Assembly: GCA_913019905.1 (NCBI GenBank)
Contig: CAJVZD010000001.1
Span: 168,176-232,175 of the forward strand
Length of the DNA stretch: 64,000 nt
Source of the DNA: an uncultured Cellvibrionales bacterium
Lineage (GTDB): Bacteria > Pseudomonadota > Gammaproteobacteria > Pseudomonadales > Dasaniaceae
Direction of reading: 5' to 3'
Part shown: positions 38,394 to 46,690 of the stretch, in pieces
Layout of the letters: each line of letters opens with the position of its first letter
Position numbering within the stretch: the stretch's first letter is position 1
Position numbers and translations under genes: made by a program
The notes under the pieces: generated by a model
The model's input: the letters and a program-made list of their open reading frames with translations, nothing else
What the model was told of the DNA's origin: nothing
The model's database searches: none

Positions 38394-39962
38394 TTAGCGC
38401 ACAATGGTTACGGTATCTAATACCTGACCTTTTTCATTTATAAAGCTTGCGGTGAGCTCTGCTGCGCCAGCGTCTAATACTACGGAGCCCAACTCTGCCA
38501 AGCCGTGGCGCTGTTGTGGGTCCGCTTTTTGGACAATATGGGCTGGGTGATCGAGTTTACCTTTGCCTAAACTGACTTTACCGGAGCTACCGGCGACTGT
38601 GTAAACAACTTTGTCATCTTTGTGACTGTTAGCGCTGATTTGTGGGTAACTCTCATCGCCATTGCCTCTGGAGGGTTGTCCCATTGCATTTAATTCAGTA
38701 TGTTTTTCTGCTACAAAGCTGTTGGCGTCGCCGGTATGCCCATGTAGATAAAACGAACGTTCATAGGCGTGGCTATGGCCACCGTAAACAAGGTCAACAC
38801 CATAATCTTCAAAAACAGGCGTAAATTCCAGTCGCATATCAACAATAGGACTGTCTATACCCAAGTATCGCGATGGTGCTGTATCGGAATCATGACTGCC
38901 TTTGGTATAGGGAGGGTGATGAAAAATGACAACAGTCCAGCTTTGATTATTGCTACTTAAATCGCTGACAAGCCATTGTTTCATGGCTGCTCGCTGTTGT
39001 TCGTCGCGAGCAGTTAACTGGGAATCCAGACTGACAATGTGCACGTTGCCGTAGTTGAATGAATAGTATTGCTCATTGCCACTGGGAACGCCGCCGACTT
39101 CGCCTTGAGTAGGTAGGGTGAATATATCCAGATAAGGAATTCGGCCAACACCCTCACTCTTTTTACCGAGATAAGCATCAGGATCAGACGAAGTGCTGGC
39201 GCCCGGAAAGTATACTAGCCCTTTTTCCGGATGTTCTATGGCGCCCATACCCATTTCATGGTTGCCGATAGTGGGCCACGTGGCTGCTTGACCGAGCAGT
39301 TCTGTGTATAGGTCAAAGACGGCGCCCTGCCATTGATCATCAGTTCCGGCGACATAGGCGTTATCGCCCAACATTAAGAGCAAGTCGAGAGGTTCGTCGT
39401 TTTGTTGCGCGTTGTAATTCAGGTAGCCATCCATCACTGCTTTTGCTTCGCCGGGGTGAGTAAATACGCCCGGTACGTATTGTTCTGTGGCAGTGCCAGA
39501 ATCACCGATAATCCAGATGTGGATATTATTGTCTGACGGTAATTTTCCGGTTTCAGGAGCGGTACGAAAGAAAAGGGATTTGTCGCTGTAGGGCCCCACG
39601 GAATAATAATATTGGGTGTCTGCAACGAGACCTTTAAACCCCGCTTCTTTGTGATTGCTCTCGGTTGATTTCGCGGCAACGCACATTTGTGCCAGCTTCA
39701 AGTCTTCGACAGATTTGGCCACACAGGATTTATCGCTTTCTCCTCGCCATTTGACTATCGCGCTATTGCTAGATATTTGCTGTAAGAATAAACGGGACGG
39801 ACGCCTTATACCCGATTCAGCTGCTGTGGATTCGGCTCTTGTGAGTTCGGTTGTGCTGGTCTCTCGTTCGACCGCGGCGGTATCTTGCGGATTGTTTGTT
39901 CCGCAGGCAGTTAATATGGTGAATGCAGCTGTTGCCGACAATAATTGAAAACGACGTCGCAT
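38394..39962 (-). CDS. Lipoprotein metallophosphoesterase, purple-acid-phosphatase-like
   Basis: The protein is 522 aa from ATG 39962, which has GAGGG seven bases upstream; the frame is open further but without such a site. A lipobox (ILTAC-GT) follows the signal peptide, so the protein is lipid-anchored. After a fibronectin-type-III-like segment come the metallophosphatase motifs in order: GDSG, LGDNAYVAG, GNHE, HHPPYTKG and GGHSHAYERS. These are the two-metal ligands of the purple acid phosphatase group. It probably acts on phosphate esters outside the inner membrane; substrate unknown. Confidence 0.82.
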   Translation of the reverse strand: MRRRFQLLSATAAFTILTACGTNNPQDTAAVERETSTTELTRAESTAAESGIRRPSRLFLQQISSNSAIVKWRGESDKSCVAKSVEDLKLAQMCVAAKSTESNHKEAGFKGLVADTQYYYSVGPYSDKSLFFRTAPETGKLPSDNNIHIWIIGDSGTATEQYVPGVFTHPGEAKAVMDGYLNYNAQQNDEPLDLLLMLGDNAYVAGTDDQWQGAVFDLYTELLGQAATWPTIGNHEMGMGAIEHPEKGLVYFPGASTSSDPDAYLGKKSEGVGRIPYLDIFTLPTQGEVGGVPSGNEQYYSFNYGNVHIVSLDSQLTARDEQQRAAMKQWLVSDLSSNNQSWTVVIFHHPPYTKGSHDSDTAPSRYLGIDSPIVDMRLEFTPVFEDYGVDLVYGGHSHAYERSFYLHGHTGDANSFVAEKHTELNAMGQPSRGNGDESYPQISANSHKDDKVVYTVAGSSGKVSLGKGKLDHPAHIVQKADPQQRHGLAELGSVVLDAGAAELTASFINEKGQVLDTVTIVR

Positions 39963-40059
39963 ATTACCCTCTTTATTAATCATTATTAGGAAAAACGAAT
40001 GACATGATAAAGCAGCGTTTCGCTTTGTGGAAGATATACCCGTCGTCAGTGATAGATCA

Positions 40060-41139
40060 TTACAAAGCATTAACGTTTACGGTGTTTACGAAATCCTTGC
40101 GCGGTGGAAGTTGACTGGCAGTATTACCGCTCAAAACATCACGACCTTCGAATAGACGTGAGCGTGCTTTAATTTCTTCTATCCGACCGATATCATTGTT
40201 GCCCCCACTCAAAATGCATACCACGTGTTTACCGCGAATATCGTTTTTTATTTCTTCGAGTGCTGCGATACTTAAGGCGCCGGCCGGTTCCGCAATGATG
40301 GCGTCATCGTTATAGAGTTTTAAAATTTCACTACACGTTCGGCCCTCCGGCACGGTAATGATTCTGTCCAGCGTTTTTTGACAGATATTGAAACCTCTAT
40401 CCCCTACCCGCTTTACCGCTGCGCCGTCGGAAAAAGTATCTATGTCTGTTAGAGTTGTATTGATGCCGGCAGCAATTGATTGCTTCATTGCGGCGGCTCC
40501 CGCGGGTTCGACCCCGATTAACCGTGTGCGTTTGGACAGCTGTTGAAAATAGGATGAGACACCTGCAGCAAGACCGCCTCCACCGAGTGGAAAGAGCAGG
40601 TAATCGATCGGATCCGAGGCATCTTCGAAGATTTCCTTTGCCACCGTCGCTTGTCCTTCGATGACTTTCGGGTCGTCAAAGGGGTGGACTAATATGCTCC
40701 GGTGTTTCTTTTGATAAAGCTGGGCAGCAAAAAGCGCGGCATCAAAATTGTCCCCGCTGAGAACGATGTCGATGGTGCTTCCTCCGTATTTTCGAGTTTG
40801 ATAGATTTTTTGCACGGGAGTTGTCGTAGGCATGAAGATGGTGCCCTTAATACCGAGATTGGCGCAGGCGAAAGCAACGCCTTGAGAGTGGTTACCAGCA
40901 CTGGCGCAGACCACCCCGTGCCCTTTGTCCCGATTGGAGAGTTCAACCATCTTATTATAGGCGCCGCGAATTTTGAAAGACCTCACCACCTGTAAATCTT
41001 CTCGCTTGATAAATACTTTTGCTTCGTAGAGCTCGCTTAAACGAACGCTTTTTAGCAGCGGCGTGCGAACGGCGATACCATCAAGATTTTGAGCTGCGGT
41101 TTCTATGTCAGCGATGTTCGGGCTGTAGTCACTCATCAT
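40060..41139 (-). CDS. ilvA: Threonine dehydratase, short form with truncated regulatory end
   Basis: A 359-aa PLP enzyme that deaminates threonine to 2-oxobutanoate, the first step to isoleucine. The PLP lysine is Lys56 in SFKIRGAYN, the phosphate loop is GGGGL (186-190), and SGGNND closes the catalytic domain near 315. Short biosynthetic enzymes continue with an ACT-like domain beginning LKHYF..FPQRPGAL..FVNTVLGP. Here only a poor match to that start (QLPPRKDFVNTV) precedes two consecutive stops (TAA TGA). The regulatory domain therefore looks lost. The gene is preceded by an isoleucine-codon leader and terminator (41187-41334). ATG ATG at 41139/41136; GGAAA precedes. Confidence 0.85.
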   Translation of the reverse strand: MMSDYSPNIADIETAAQNLDGIAVRTPLLKSVRLSELYEAKVFIKREDLQVVRSFKIRGAYNKMVELSNRDKGHGVVCASAGNHSQGVAFACANLGIKGTIFMPTTTPVQKIYQTRKYGGSTIDIVLSGDNFDAALFAAQLYQKKHRSILVHPFDDPKVIEGQATVAKEIFEDASDPIDYLLFPLGGGGLAAGVSSYFQQLSKRTRLIGVEPAGAAAMKQSIAAGINTTLTDIDTFSDGAAVKRVGDRGFNICQKTLDRIITVPEGRTCSEILKLYNDDAIIAEPAGALSIAALEEIKNDIRGKHVVCILSGGNNDIGRIEEIKARSRLFEGRDVLSGNTASQLPPRKDFVNTVNVNAL

Positions 41140-41186
41140 ACGTTTCCGTTTTTCTAAATAGTTTTTCCTCTAACCGCGGGCAAAAA

Positions 41187-41212
41187 AAAACCCGCCGAAG
41201 GAGGCGGGTTTT
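41187..41212 (-). terminator. Attenuator terminator in front of ilvA
   Basis: On the minus strand AAAACCCGCC (41212-41203), loop TCCTTC and GGCGGGTTTT (41196-41187) form a ten-pair stem running into a tract of nine T. It lies 48 bases before the ilvA start codon and after the Ile-rich small frame. The CCCGCC arm can instead pair with GGTGGG at 41242-41237 inside the leader (one G-U pair), giving an antiterminator. Confidence 0.88.
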
Positions 41213-41220
41213 GATAATCT

Positions 41221-41233
41221 CGAGATTACAGGT
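41221..41233 (-). other. Palindrome between leader stop and terminator
   Basis: TAATCTCGAGATTA (14-base perfect palindrome, about 41215-41228) sits in the spacer between the leader stop codon and the terminator. It could form a small hairpin in the RNA that holds the antiterminator loop compact. Confidence 0.35.
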
Positions 41234-41298
41234 CAGCCCACCATTCTTCCGATGATAATAGGCATAATAATCTGTTGGCTGTTCACTGATGTATTCAT
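41233..41298 (-). CDS. Putative isoleucine-rich leader peptide of ilvA
   Basis: This is a 21-codon frame, ATG 41298 to TGA 41235-41233. The second half reads QQIIMPIIIGRMVG: five isoleucine codons (ATT ATT, then ATT ATC ATC) within seven positions. Ribosome stalling there for lack of Ile-tRNA would leave GGTGGG (41242-41237) free to pair with the terminator arm. Normal translation to the stop would cover it and allow termination. No Shine-Dalgarno is seen. The predicted transcript starts within a base or two of the ATG, so translation may be leaderless. Leader peptides of this kind are known for ilv operons; this one is inferred. Confidence 0.7.
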   Translation of the reverse strand: MNTSVNSQQIIMPIIIGRMVG

Positions 41299-41305
41299 TG
41301 GCGAG

Positions 41306-41334
41306 ATAATCGGCTATTAATTTTCGCGTGTCAA
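41306..41334 (-). promoter_or_regulatory. Promoter of the ilvA leader
   Basis: On the minus strand a perfect TTGACA (41334-41329), a 17-base spacer and GATTAT (41311-41306) resemble a sigma-70 promoter. Transcription would begin near 41299, next to the leader ATG. Confidence 0.65.
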
Positions 41335-41437
41335 TAGCTATTGACAAAAAACAACGGTCACAGCTCGGCGATCAAAGGAACGCTAAATGCAAAGTTAATG
41401 TTGAATAGTGAGGGATTTTTCTTTTATGAAGCTCCAC

Positions 41438-42961
41438 TTATGCGGGCACTCGACTGATATCGTTATAGAACTTTTCTTTCAATTCGTTTTCTTCCCCGCT
41501 TGAAGAGAGCAGCGTTAAAAGAGGAATAGCTACTAGAGGAATGATGGTTGCCGAAAAAGTCGGGTCCTGCCATTCACCGAGCGACTGAGTTAACTCGTAC
41601 CAGGACTGTGCGAACCCGCCGGCCGTCGCATTGTCTACGCCTTTATATAATGTATTGAGTCCCCAGTGTGTTAAGCCGCCAGCGTACCCCGCCAGCATGC
41701 CGAAGAACGCCGCCTTCTCCGTGGTTCTTTTCCAATAGAAAATATAAGCGATCGCAATGGCTGGAGGGACGACCATAGCGAACCCCAATAATAATAACTG
41801 CAACACCGAAGAAATGTTTGCCTTCCAGGCAATGGTTGTTGCTACAAATCCATAGATAACTGTTGTGATCTTGTAGGCGTGCAAGCGTTTTTCGTCGGAA
41901 AAATCTTTTGACCCAGGAATCCAATCGTTCACAAACATGGTTGAGCTACTTAACAGGATTGGTGCTCCCGAGGAAATCAGCGCCCCAAGAATAGCGGCAA
42001 GTGCGATGCCGCCGATAAATGGTCCCGTGTCTGTCGCCAACTGCGTAATATAACGATAGCTACTCAGACCGCTTTCGGAACCATATTTTGCCAAGGCTTC
42101 TAAACCGATAAATCCTGCTAGCAGCGGCATAATTGCAGCCAAAATTCCGGCGAGAAAAAAGCCGGGTAACAAGTTGTCTTCCGTTCGAGCAGAGCTAGAG
42201 TAATTGACATAGACGGACGCTGCGGGGGTATGCAGAGTGGCAGAAAAAAATAAGGCAATGATCGTTATCCAGCCGATACCGGTAAAACTCCACCAGGAGG
42301 CCTGATCTTTGTCGGCAGCTAATAATGCCGCGTCCGTTTGGATTTTTAGATTTTCCCAGCCACCCATATCCTGCATTGCCATATAACCCACCAGTGCTAG
42401 CCCAAAGATGATGACGGTACAATGAATGATGTTTGTAATACCGGTTCCTTTCAGTCCACCGGTGGCTGTGAATGTAAGAATGACAATGCCGCCAAGATAG
42501 ACGCTATAGACAAAGGGTAATCCTGTAACGCCGCTTACGATCGAACCGATCACAAATGGTTCGATGATATTCACAATGAGATATTCTGTTTGCACGCAAA
42601 GACTGGCCAACCATTGGCAGCGTTTTGATCCGAAGCGCCGATCAAATATTTGTCCTGTACTTGATAGTTTTAAACGGCGGTAGGGAACAGCAAAAAAAAC
42701 GCCAACTAATAATAGCGCCAACAGAGAGTTAACCCCATACCAGAGATTCCCGATGCCGCTGACCATCACATCGCCAGCGACACCATAGGTACCTGCACCG
42801 CCGATACGTGTTCCTGCGACACCAGCGGCTAACATCCAAATACTCATATTCGAACTGCCGGTCGCCCAATCGGAAGCATTTTTATTCCCGCGATTGAGCA
42901 TAATTCCTATGATGGTAAATATGCCTAAGTAAACAATAATAACAACGATTGAAATATTCAT
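41438..42961 (-). CDS. Sodium:solute symporter family transporter
   Basis: A 507-aa protein with about thirteen membrane segments of the SSS fold. The N-terminal helix with NKNASDWATGSSNMSIWMLAAGVAGTRIGGA is typical, as is TATGGLKGTGITNIIHCTVI in the middle. The family uses the Na+ gradient to import sugars, amino acids, organic acids or vitamins; the substrate cannot be assigned. The gene is single, with 90 bases between its stop and the ilvA leader promoter. Confidence 0.85.
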   Translation of the reverse strand: MNISIVVIIVYLGIFTIIGIMLNRGNKNASDWATGSSNMSIWMLAAGVAGTRIGGAGTYGVAGDVMVSGIGNLWYGVNSLLALLLVGVFFAVPYRRLKLSSTGQIFDRRFGSKRCQWLASLCVQTEYLIVNIIEPFVIGSIVSGVTGLPFVYSVYLGGIVILTFTATGGLKGTGITNIIHCTVIIFGLALVGYMAMQDMGGWENLKIQTDAALLAADKDQASWWSFTGIGWITIIALFFSATLHTPAASVYVNYSSSARTEDNLLPGFFLAGILAAIMPLLAGFIGLEALAKYGSESGLSSYRYITQLATDTGPFIGGIALAAILGALISSGAPILLSSSTMFVNDWIPGSKDFSDEKRLHAYKITTVIYGFVATTIAWKANISSVLQLLLLGFAMVVPPAIAIAYIFYWKRTTEKAAFFGMLAGYAGGLTHWGLNTLYKGVDNATAGGFAQSWYELTQSLGEWQDPTFSATIIPLVAIPLLTLLSSSGEENELKEKFYNDISRVPA

Positions 42962-43106
42962 TCTTAGCCCTTGAACAGCGAAAAACTAATGATAATCGGT
43001 CGACAATACCTGGCTCGAGGTTTTAGCGCAGCTAAATTGCTCGTGTAGGAAGTGAACATGATGTCATTGGTGAAGCGACTTTTTGGTGTGCTTGAATCTA
43101 TTATTC

Positions 43107-43697
43107 TTAATTTGTATTTCGTTTGCGGCCGACATAATAACTGCAATCGCGCAATCCATCCATTAGATTACCACTTCTGGCATCTTCTCGATAGAACACG
43201 AGCTCTAAAGGCGAACACAGGCTTAGTAGTTCACCGGTGGTTAACAGAAATTCTTTACTGCTAGGTCCCTTGTCGCTGAGTTTGTTTTCGTGAAATGTTT
43301 GGTAAAACAATAGACCTCGTGGACGCAAGGCTGAGATTAACGCGGGAAATAACGGTCGGTGTAAGAATTGGCTCACAACAATGACATCGAAACTGTTTTC
43401 TATCGGAGGGGAAACTTCAATGTCGCGTTCTAACAATCTTATTGTGGTAGACTGCTTTTTTGAAAACTGATCGAGCTTTTCCAAAGCAACGGCGGAGGAG
43501 TCCCAGGCATGGCTGTCGAGATTTAGCCGGGCCAAAAGTAGAGCGTTTGCGCCTAATCCACAGGCAAGGTCAAGGCTCTTACCTTTTTCCGGTAGCAGGT
43601 GTTGATTGTTGTCTAACACCCAGCATGGGTCTCCGGGTGTATTTTTTTTCAGATAACGTTCGTTCCATTTATCTTGCATTGTATTCGAGAATTTCAT
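43107..43697 (-). CDS. SAM-dependent methyltransferase (class I)
   Basis: A 196-aa Rossmann methyltransferase from ATG 43697. It starts with MQDKWNERYL and has the SAM loop SLDLACGLGANALLLAR, the acidic position DSSAVALEKL, and FDVIVVSQFLHRPLFPAL. This pattern resembles the TehB/UbiE-like group that includes thiol and tellurite methyltransferases; the substrate is unknown. The frame opens at TTG 43760, but ATG 43697, with GAG five bases before it, fits the family better. It follows trkH by about 70 bases. Confidence 0.78.
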   Translation of the reverse strand: MKFSNTMQDKWNERYLKKNTPGDPCWVLDNNQHLLPEKGKSLDLACGLGANALLLARLNLDSHAWDSSAVALEKLDQFSKKQSTTIRLLERDIEVSPPIENSFDVIVVSQFLHRPLFPALISALRPRGLLFYQTFHENKLSDKGPSSKEFLLTTGELLSLCSPLELVFYREDARSGNLMDGLRDCSYYVGRKRNTN

Positions 43698-43766
43698 CGT
43701 CACTCTATAATGGCTTATCTTCTCCAACTTCTCGGCTAAAAGATAACTTTGCGGTTTCAATACCCG

Positions 43767-45215
43767 TTATTGTCGCCAGAATGTTGGCGTAAAAAGTACC
43801 AGTAATGTAAAGACTTCCAAACGACCTAGCAGCATGGAAAAACATAAAATCCATTTGGCTGGGTCGGTAATATTTCCGTAGTGCGCAGAGACATCCCCAA
43901 GACCCGGCCCAAGATTATTCATAGAGGCGACCACCGCAGAAAAAGCGGTGATGTAATCGAGGCCGGTGGCCATAAGCAGAATCAATATGACGATAAAGGA
44001 GAACATGTATACCGCAAAAAAACTCCATACGGCGCTAACCACTTTCGCCTCAACTCGTCGGTTTCCCACTTTTAGTGGTATGACAGCATTCGGATGAATG
44101 AGTTGGGAAAGTTCCCTGACTCCCTGCTTGCTTATCAGCATAATTCGGACTGCTTTCATGCCGCCCCCGGTTGATCCACCGCAACCGCCCATAAATGAAA
44201 GGAACAGCAGGAGTATGGGTAAAAAACTGGGCCACAGTGAGAAGTCCGCGGTGGCGAAACCGGCCGTCGTCGCAATCGATACTGTCTGGAATAAGCCGTG
44301 TAATAGACCGTCGGTAATGTCATAGCTGCCGGTTCCGATGAGTGAACCAGCGACGATGATCACAGCGAAAAATATGGTATATGCGTAAAACCGACTCTCA
44401 GAATCAATTTTGTAATGGATGAAACTGCGCTGTCTTAAAGCGTAAAAATGTAAGGCAAAGTTGATGCCGGCTACCATCATATAAAGGCTGGCAATTAGCA
44501 TGATGGCGGGGCTGTCAAAGTAACCAATACTCGCGTCGTGGGTAGAAAACCCACCGATAGCGACAGTCGAAAAAGCATGACAAATAGCATCAAACCCCGT
44601 CATTCCAGCAAACCAATAGGCGAGCCCGCAACTAACCGTTAGAAGGACATAAATTAGAAATAGCGCTTTAGCGGTTTCGGTGATGCGGGGAGTGAGTTTG
44701 CTGTCTTTAACCGGACCGGGGGCTTCCGCACGATACAACTGCATACCACCGATGCCCAACATGGGTAGAATCGCGACGGCAATAACGATGATACCTATGC
44801 CACCAAGCCATTGTAATTGTTGTCGGTAAAACAAAATGGATTTGGGCAAATCGTCAAGGCCGGTTATTACTGTTGCGCCGGTGGTTGTGAGGCCGGACAA
44901 AGATTCAAAAACGGCATCGCTAATACTTAGCTCAGGATGGGGAGACAATATAAAGGGTAAGGCGCCAAACAATCCCAACACGACCCAAAAGAGGGAGGTG
45001 ATTAAAAAGCCATCCCTTGTACGCAGTTCCTTCTTTTGTTTTGCTACGGGCATCCACATAAGCGCGCCGCAGATCACAGTAATCGCAAAAGCCAACAGAA
45101 AAGCGGGATACGCTCCGTCATCGAATAGGAAAGAGACTATTAACGGCGTAACCAGGGTAAAGCTGAATACCATTAGCAGCATACCGAGAATACGAAAGAT
45201 TAGTGAAAAATGCAT
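43767..45215 (-). CDS. trkH: Trk potassium uptake protein, membrane subunit TrkH
   Basis: A 482-aa K+ channel-like transporter with four pore-loop repeats, for example SGLTTTGATVITGL, FSTVAIGGFSTHDAS and TVSIATTAGFATADFS, whose glycines line the selectivity filter. It works with cytoplasmic TrkA, whose gene ends 12 bases upstream on the same strand. The length and the start MHFSLIFRILG are normal. Confidence 0.97.
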   Translation of the reverse strand: MHFSLIFRILGMLLMVFSFTLVTPLIVSFLFDDGAYPAFLLAFAITVICGALMWMPVAKQKKELRTRDGFLITSLFWVVLGLFGALPFILSPHPELSISDAVFESLSGLTTTGATVITGLDDLPKSILFYRQQLQWLGGIGIIVIAVAILPMLGIGGMQLYRAEAPGPVKDSKLTPRITETAKALFLIYVLLTVSCGLAYWFAGMTGFDAICHAFSTVAIGGFSTHDASIGYFDSPAIMLIASLYMMVAGINFALHFYALRQRSFIHYKIDSESRFYAYTIFFAVIIVAGSLIGTGSYDITDGLLHGLFQTVSIATTAGFATADFSLWPSFLPILLLFLSFMGGCGGSTGGGMKAVRIMLISKQGVRELSQLIHPNAVIPLKVGNRRVEAKVVSAVWSFFAVYMFSFIVILILLMATGLDYITAFSAVVASMNNLGPGLGDVSAHYGNITDPAKWILCFSMLLGRLEVFTLLVLFTPTFWRQ

Positions 45216-45227
45216 CGATGGTGCCTG

Positions 45228-46601
45228 TTAAAAGAAATTGAATCCCACTTGAAAAAGACGTTCAACCTGTTTTATTTTGGATTTGTCGGTGAGAAAAACA
45301 ATAACATGGTCATCGGATTCGATGACGAGATATCGATGTGCGATAAGAACTTGGTCGCCTCTTACAACTGCGCCGATACTCGATCCTTCGACCTTCTCGA
45401 TTTCGTCGAGACGTCGACCGACAATCTTTGACGATTTTGCATCACCGTGCGCGATCATTTCCAAGGCCTCTGCAGCACCTCTGCGCAATGAATGAACATT
45501 TGAAATGTCGCCGCGACGAACATGTGTTAGCAAACTGCCAAGGGTTATTTGTTGTGGCGAAATGGCAATGTCGATTTCCCCTCCCTGTACTAAATCGACA
45601 TAAGCGGGATTGGCGATCAACGTAATGACTTTTTTCGCGCCGAGTCGCTTAGCCAACATTGACGACATTATATTCGCTTCATCATCGTTGGTGAGTGCGC
45701 AAAACACATCGACATCCTCAATGTTTTCCGCGATGAGTAAGTCTTTATCTGATGCATTGCCGTGCAGTACGATAGTGCGTTTCAAGCTGCCCGATAGGTC
45801 CCGACATCGAGCGTAACTCTGTTCAATGAGTTTGGTTTGATATCGGTTCTCAATAGCTTCGCAGAGCCGCTCGCCGATGTTTCCGCCGCCGGCAATTAGT
45901 ATGCGTTTATAGGGCTTATCAAGGCGTCGCAATTCACTCATCACCGGTAAAATATCTTCTTTGGCTGCTATGAAAAAGACTTCATCGTCAGCTTCTACTA
46001 CTGTATTTGCCGATGGCATGATGGCGTGGTCGCGCCGGAAAATCGCCGCGACTCGGGTATCGACATTGGGCATATGGCGCCGAATTTCAGTTAGCTCAGC
46101 GCCTACCATCGGCCCACCGTAATAAGCTTTTACAGCAACAAGTTGAACTTTACCGTCGGCAAAATCAACGACTTGCAACGCCCCGGGATATTCGATAAGG
46201 CGCATAATATTTTTGGTAACGAGTTTTTCTGGACTGATAATGACATCGATGGGAATGAATTTGTCGTCAAATAATTCCAGTTTTTGTAAGTAGGCTTGCG
46301 CGCGAATACGTGAAATTTTTGTTGGCGTATGGAACAGCGCATAAGAAACCTGACACGCTATCATATTGATTTCGTCTGAATTGGTGACGGCGATCAATAA
46401 GTCGGCGTCCTCCGCACCGGCACGGGCAAGCACGTCGGGATGCGATGCAGATCCGGTAACGGTGCGAATATCAAAACGATCCTGCAATTCTTTCAGGCGA
46501 TCACCATCTTTATCTACAATAGTGATGTCGTTTTGTTCATCTGCAAGATGCATGGCGAGTGAGCCGCCTACTTGACCTGCACCGAGAATAATTATTTTCA
46601 T
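45228..46601 (-). CDS. trkA: Trk potassium uptake regulator TrkA
   Basis: A 457-aa cytoplasmic protein with two RCK units. The NAD-binding loops are [12 protein letters not shown] (4-15) and [12 protein letters not shown] (about 236-247), each followed by a TrkA-C domain. NAD(H)/ATP binding gates TrkH. It lies in the order def–fmt–rsmB–trkA known from E. coli, with trkH added directly after it. Confidence 0.98.
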   Translation of the reverse strand: MKIIILGAGQVGGSLAMHLADEQNDITIVDKDGDRLKELQDRFDIRTVTGSASHPDVLARAGAEDADLLIAVTNSDEINMIACQVSYALFHTPTKISRIRAQAYLQKLELFDDKFIPIDVIISPEKLVTKNIMRLIEYPGALQVVDFADGKVQLVAVKAYYGGPMVGAELTEIRRHMPNVDTRVAAIFRRDHAIMPSANTVVEADDEVFFIAAKEDILPVMSELRRLDKPYKRILIAGGGNIGERLCEAIENRYQTKLIEQSYARCRDLSGSLKRTIVLHGNASDKDLLIAENIEDVDVFCALTNDDEANIMSSMLAKRLGAKKVITLIANPAYVDLVQGGEIDIAISPQQITLGSLLTHVRRGDISNVHSLRRGAAEALEMIAHGDAKSSKIVGRRLDEIEKVEGSSIGAVVRGDQVLIAHRYLVIESDDHVIVFLTDKSKIKQVERLFQVGFNFF

Positions 46602-46690
46602 ATTTGCTGGAGCCGTTCTAAATTGTCATTGTGTTTATTGTATGCGGTTATTGCTTAAAGGCCATTTTTTCCTTATTTAAGTACTTTTTA

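Noticed and set aside
39963..40070. N-terminal extension of the lipoprotein phosphoesterase
   Set aside because: It would overlap the ilvA end and place the signal peptide and lipobox internally; ATG 39962 follows a clear GAGGG site.
41129..41347. A 72-codon minus-strand open frame spanning the ilvA upstream region
   Set aside because: It reads straight through the GC hairpin and T-tract of the attenuator, overlaps the ilvA start and lacks a ribosome binding site. The promoter, small Ile-rich frame and terminator explain the region better.
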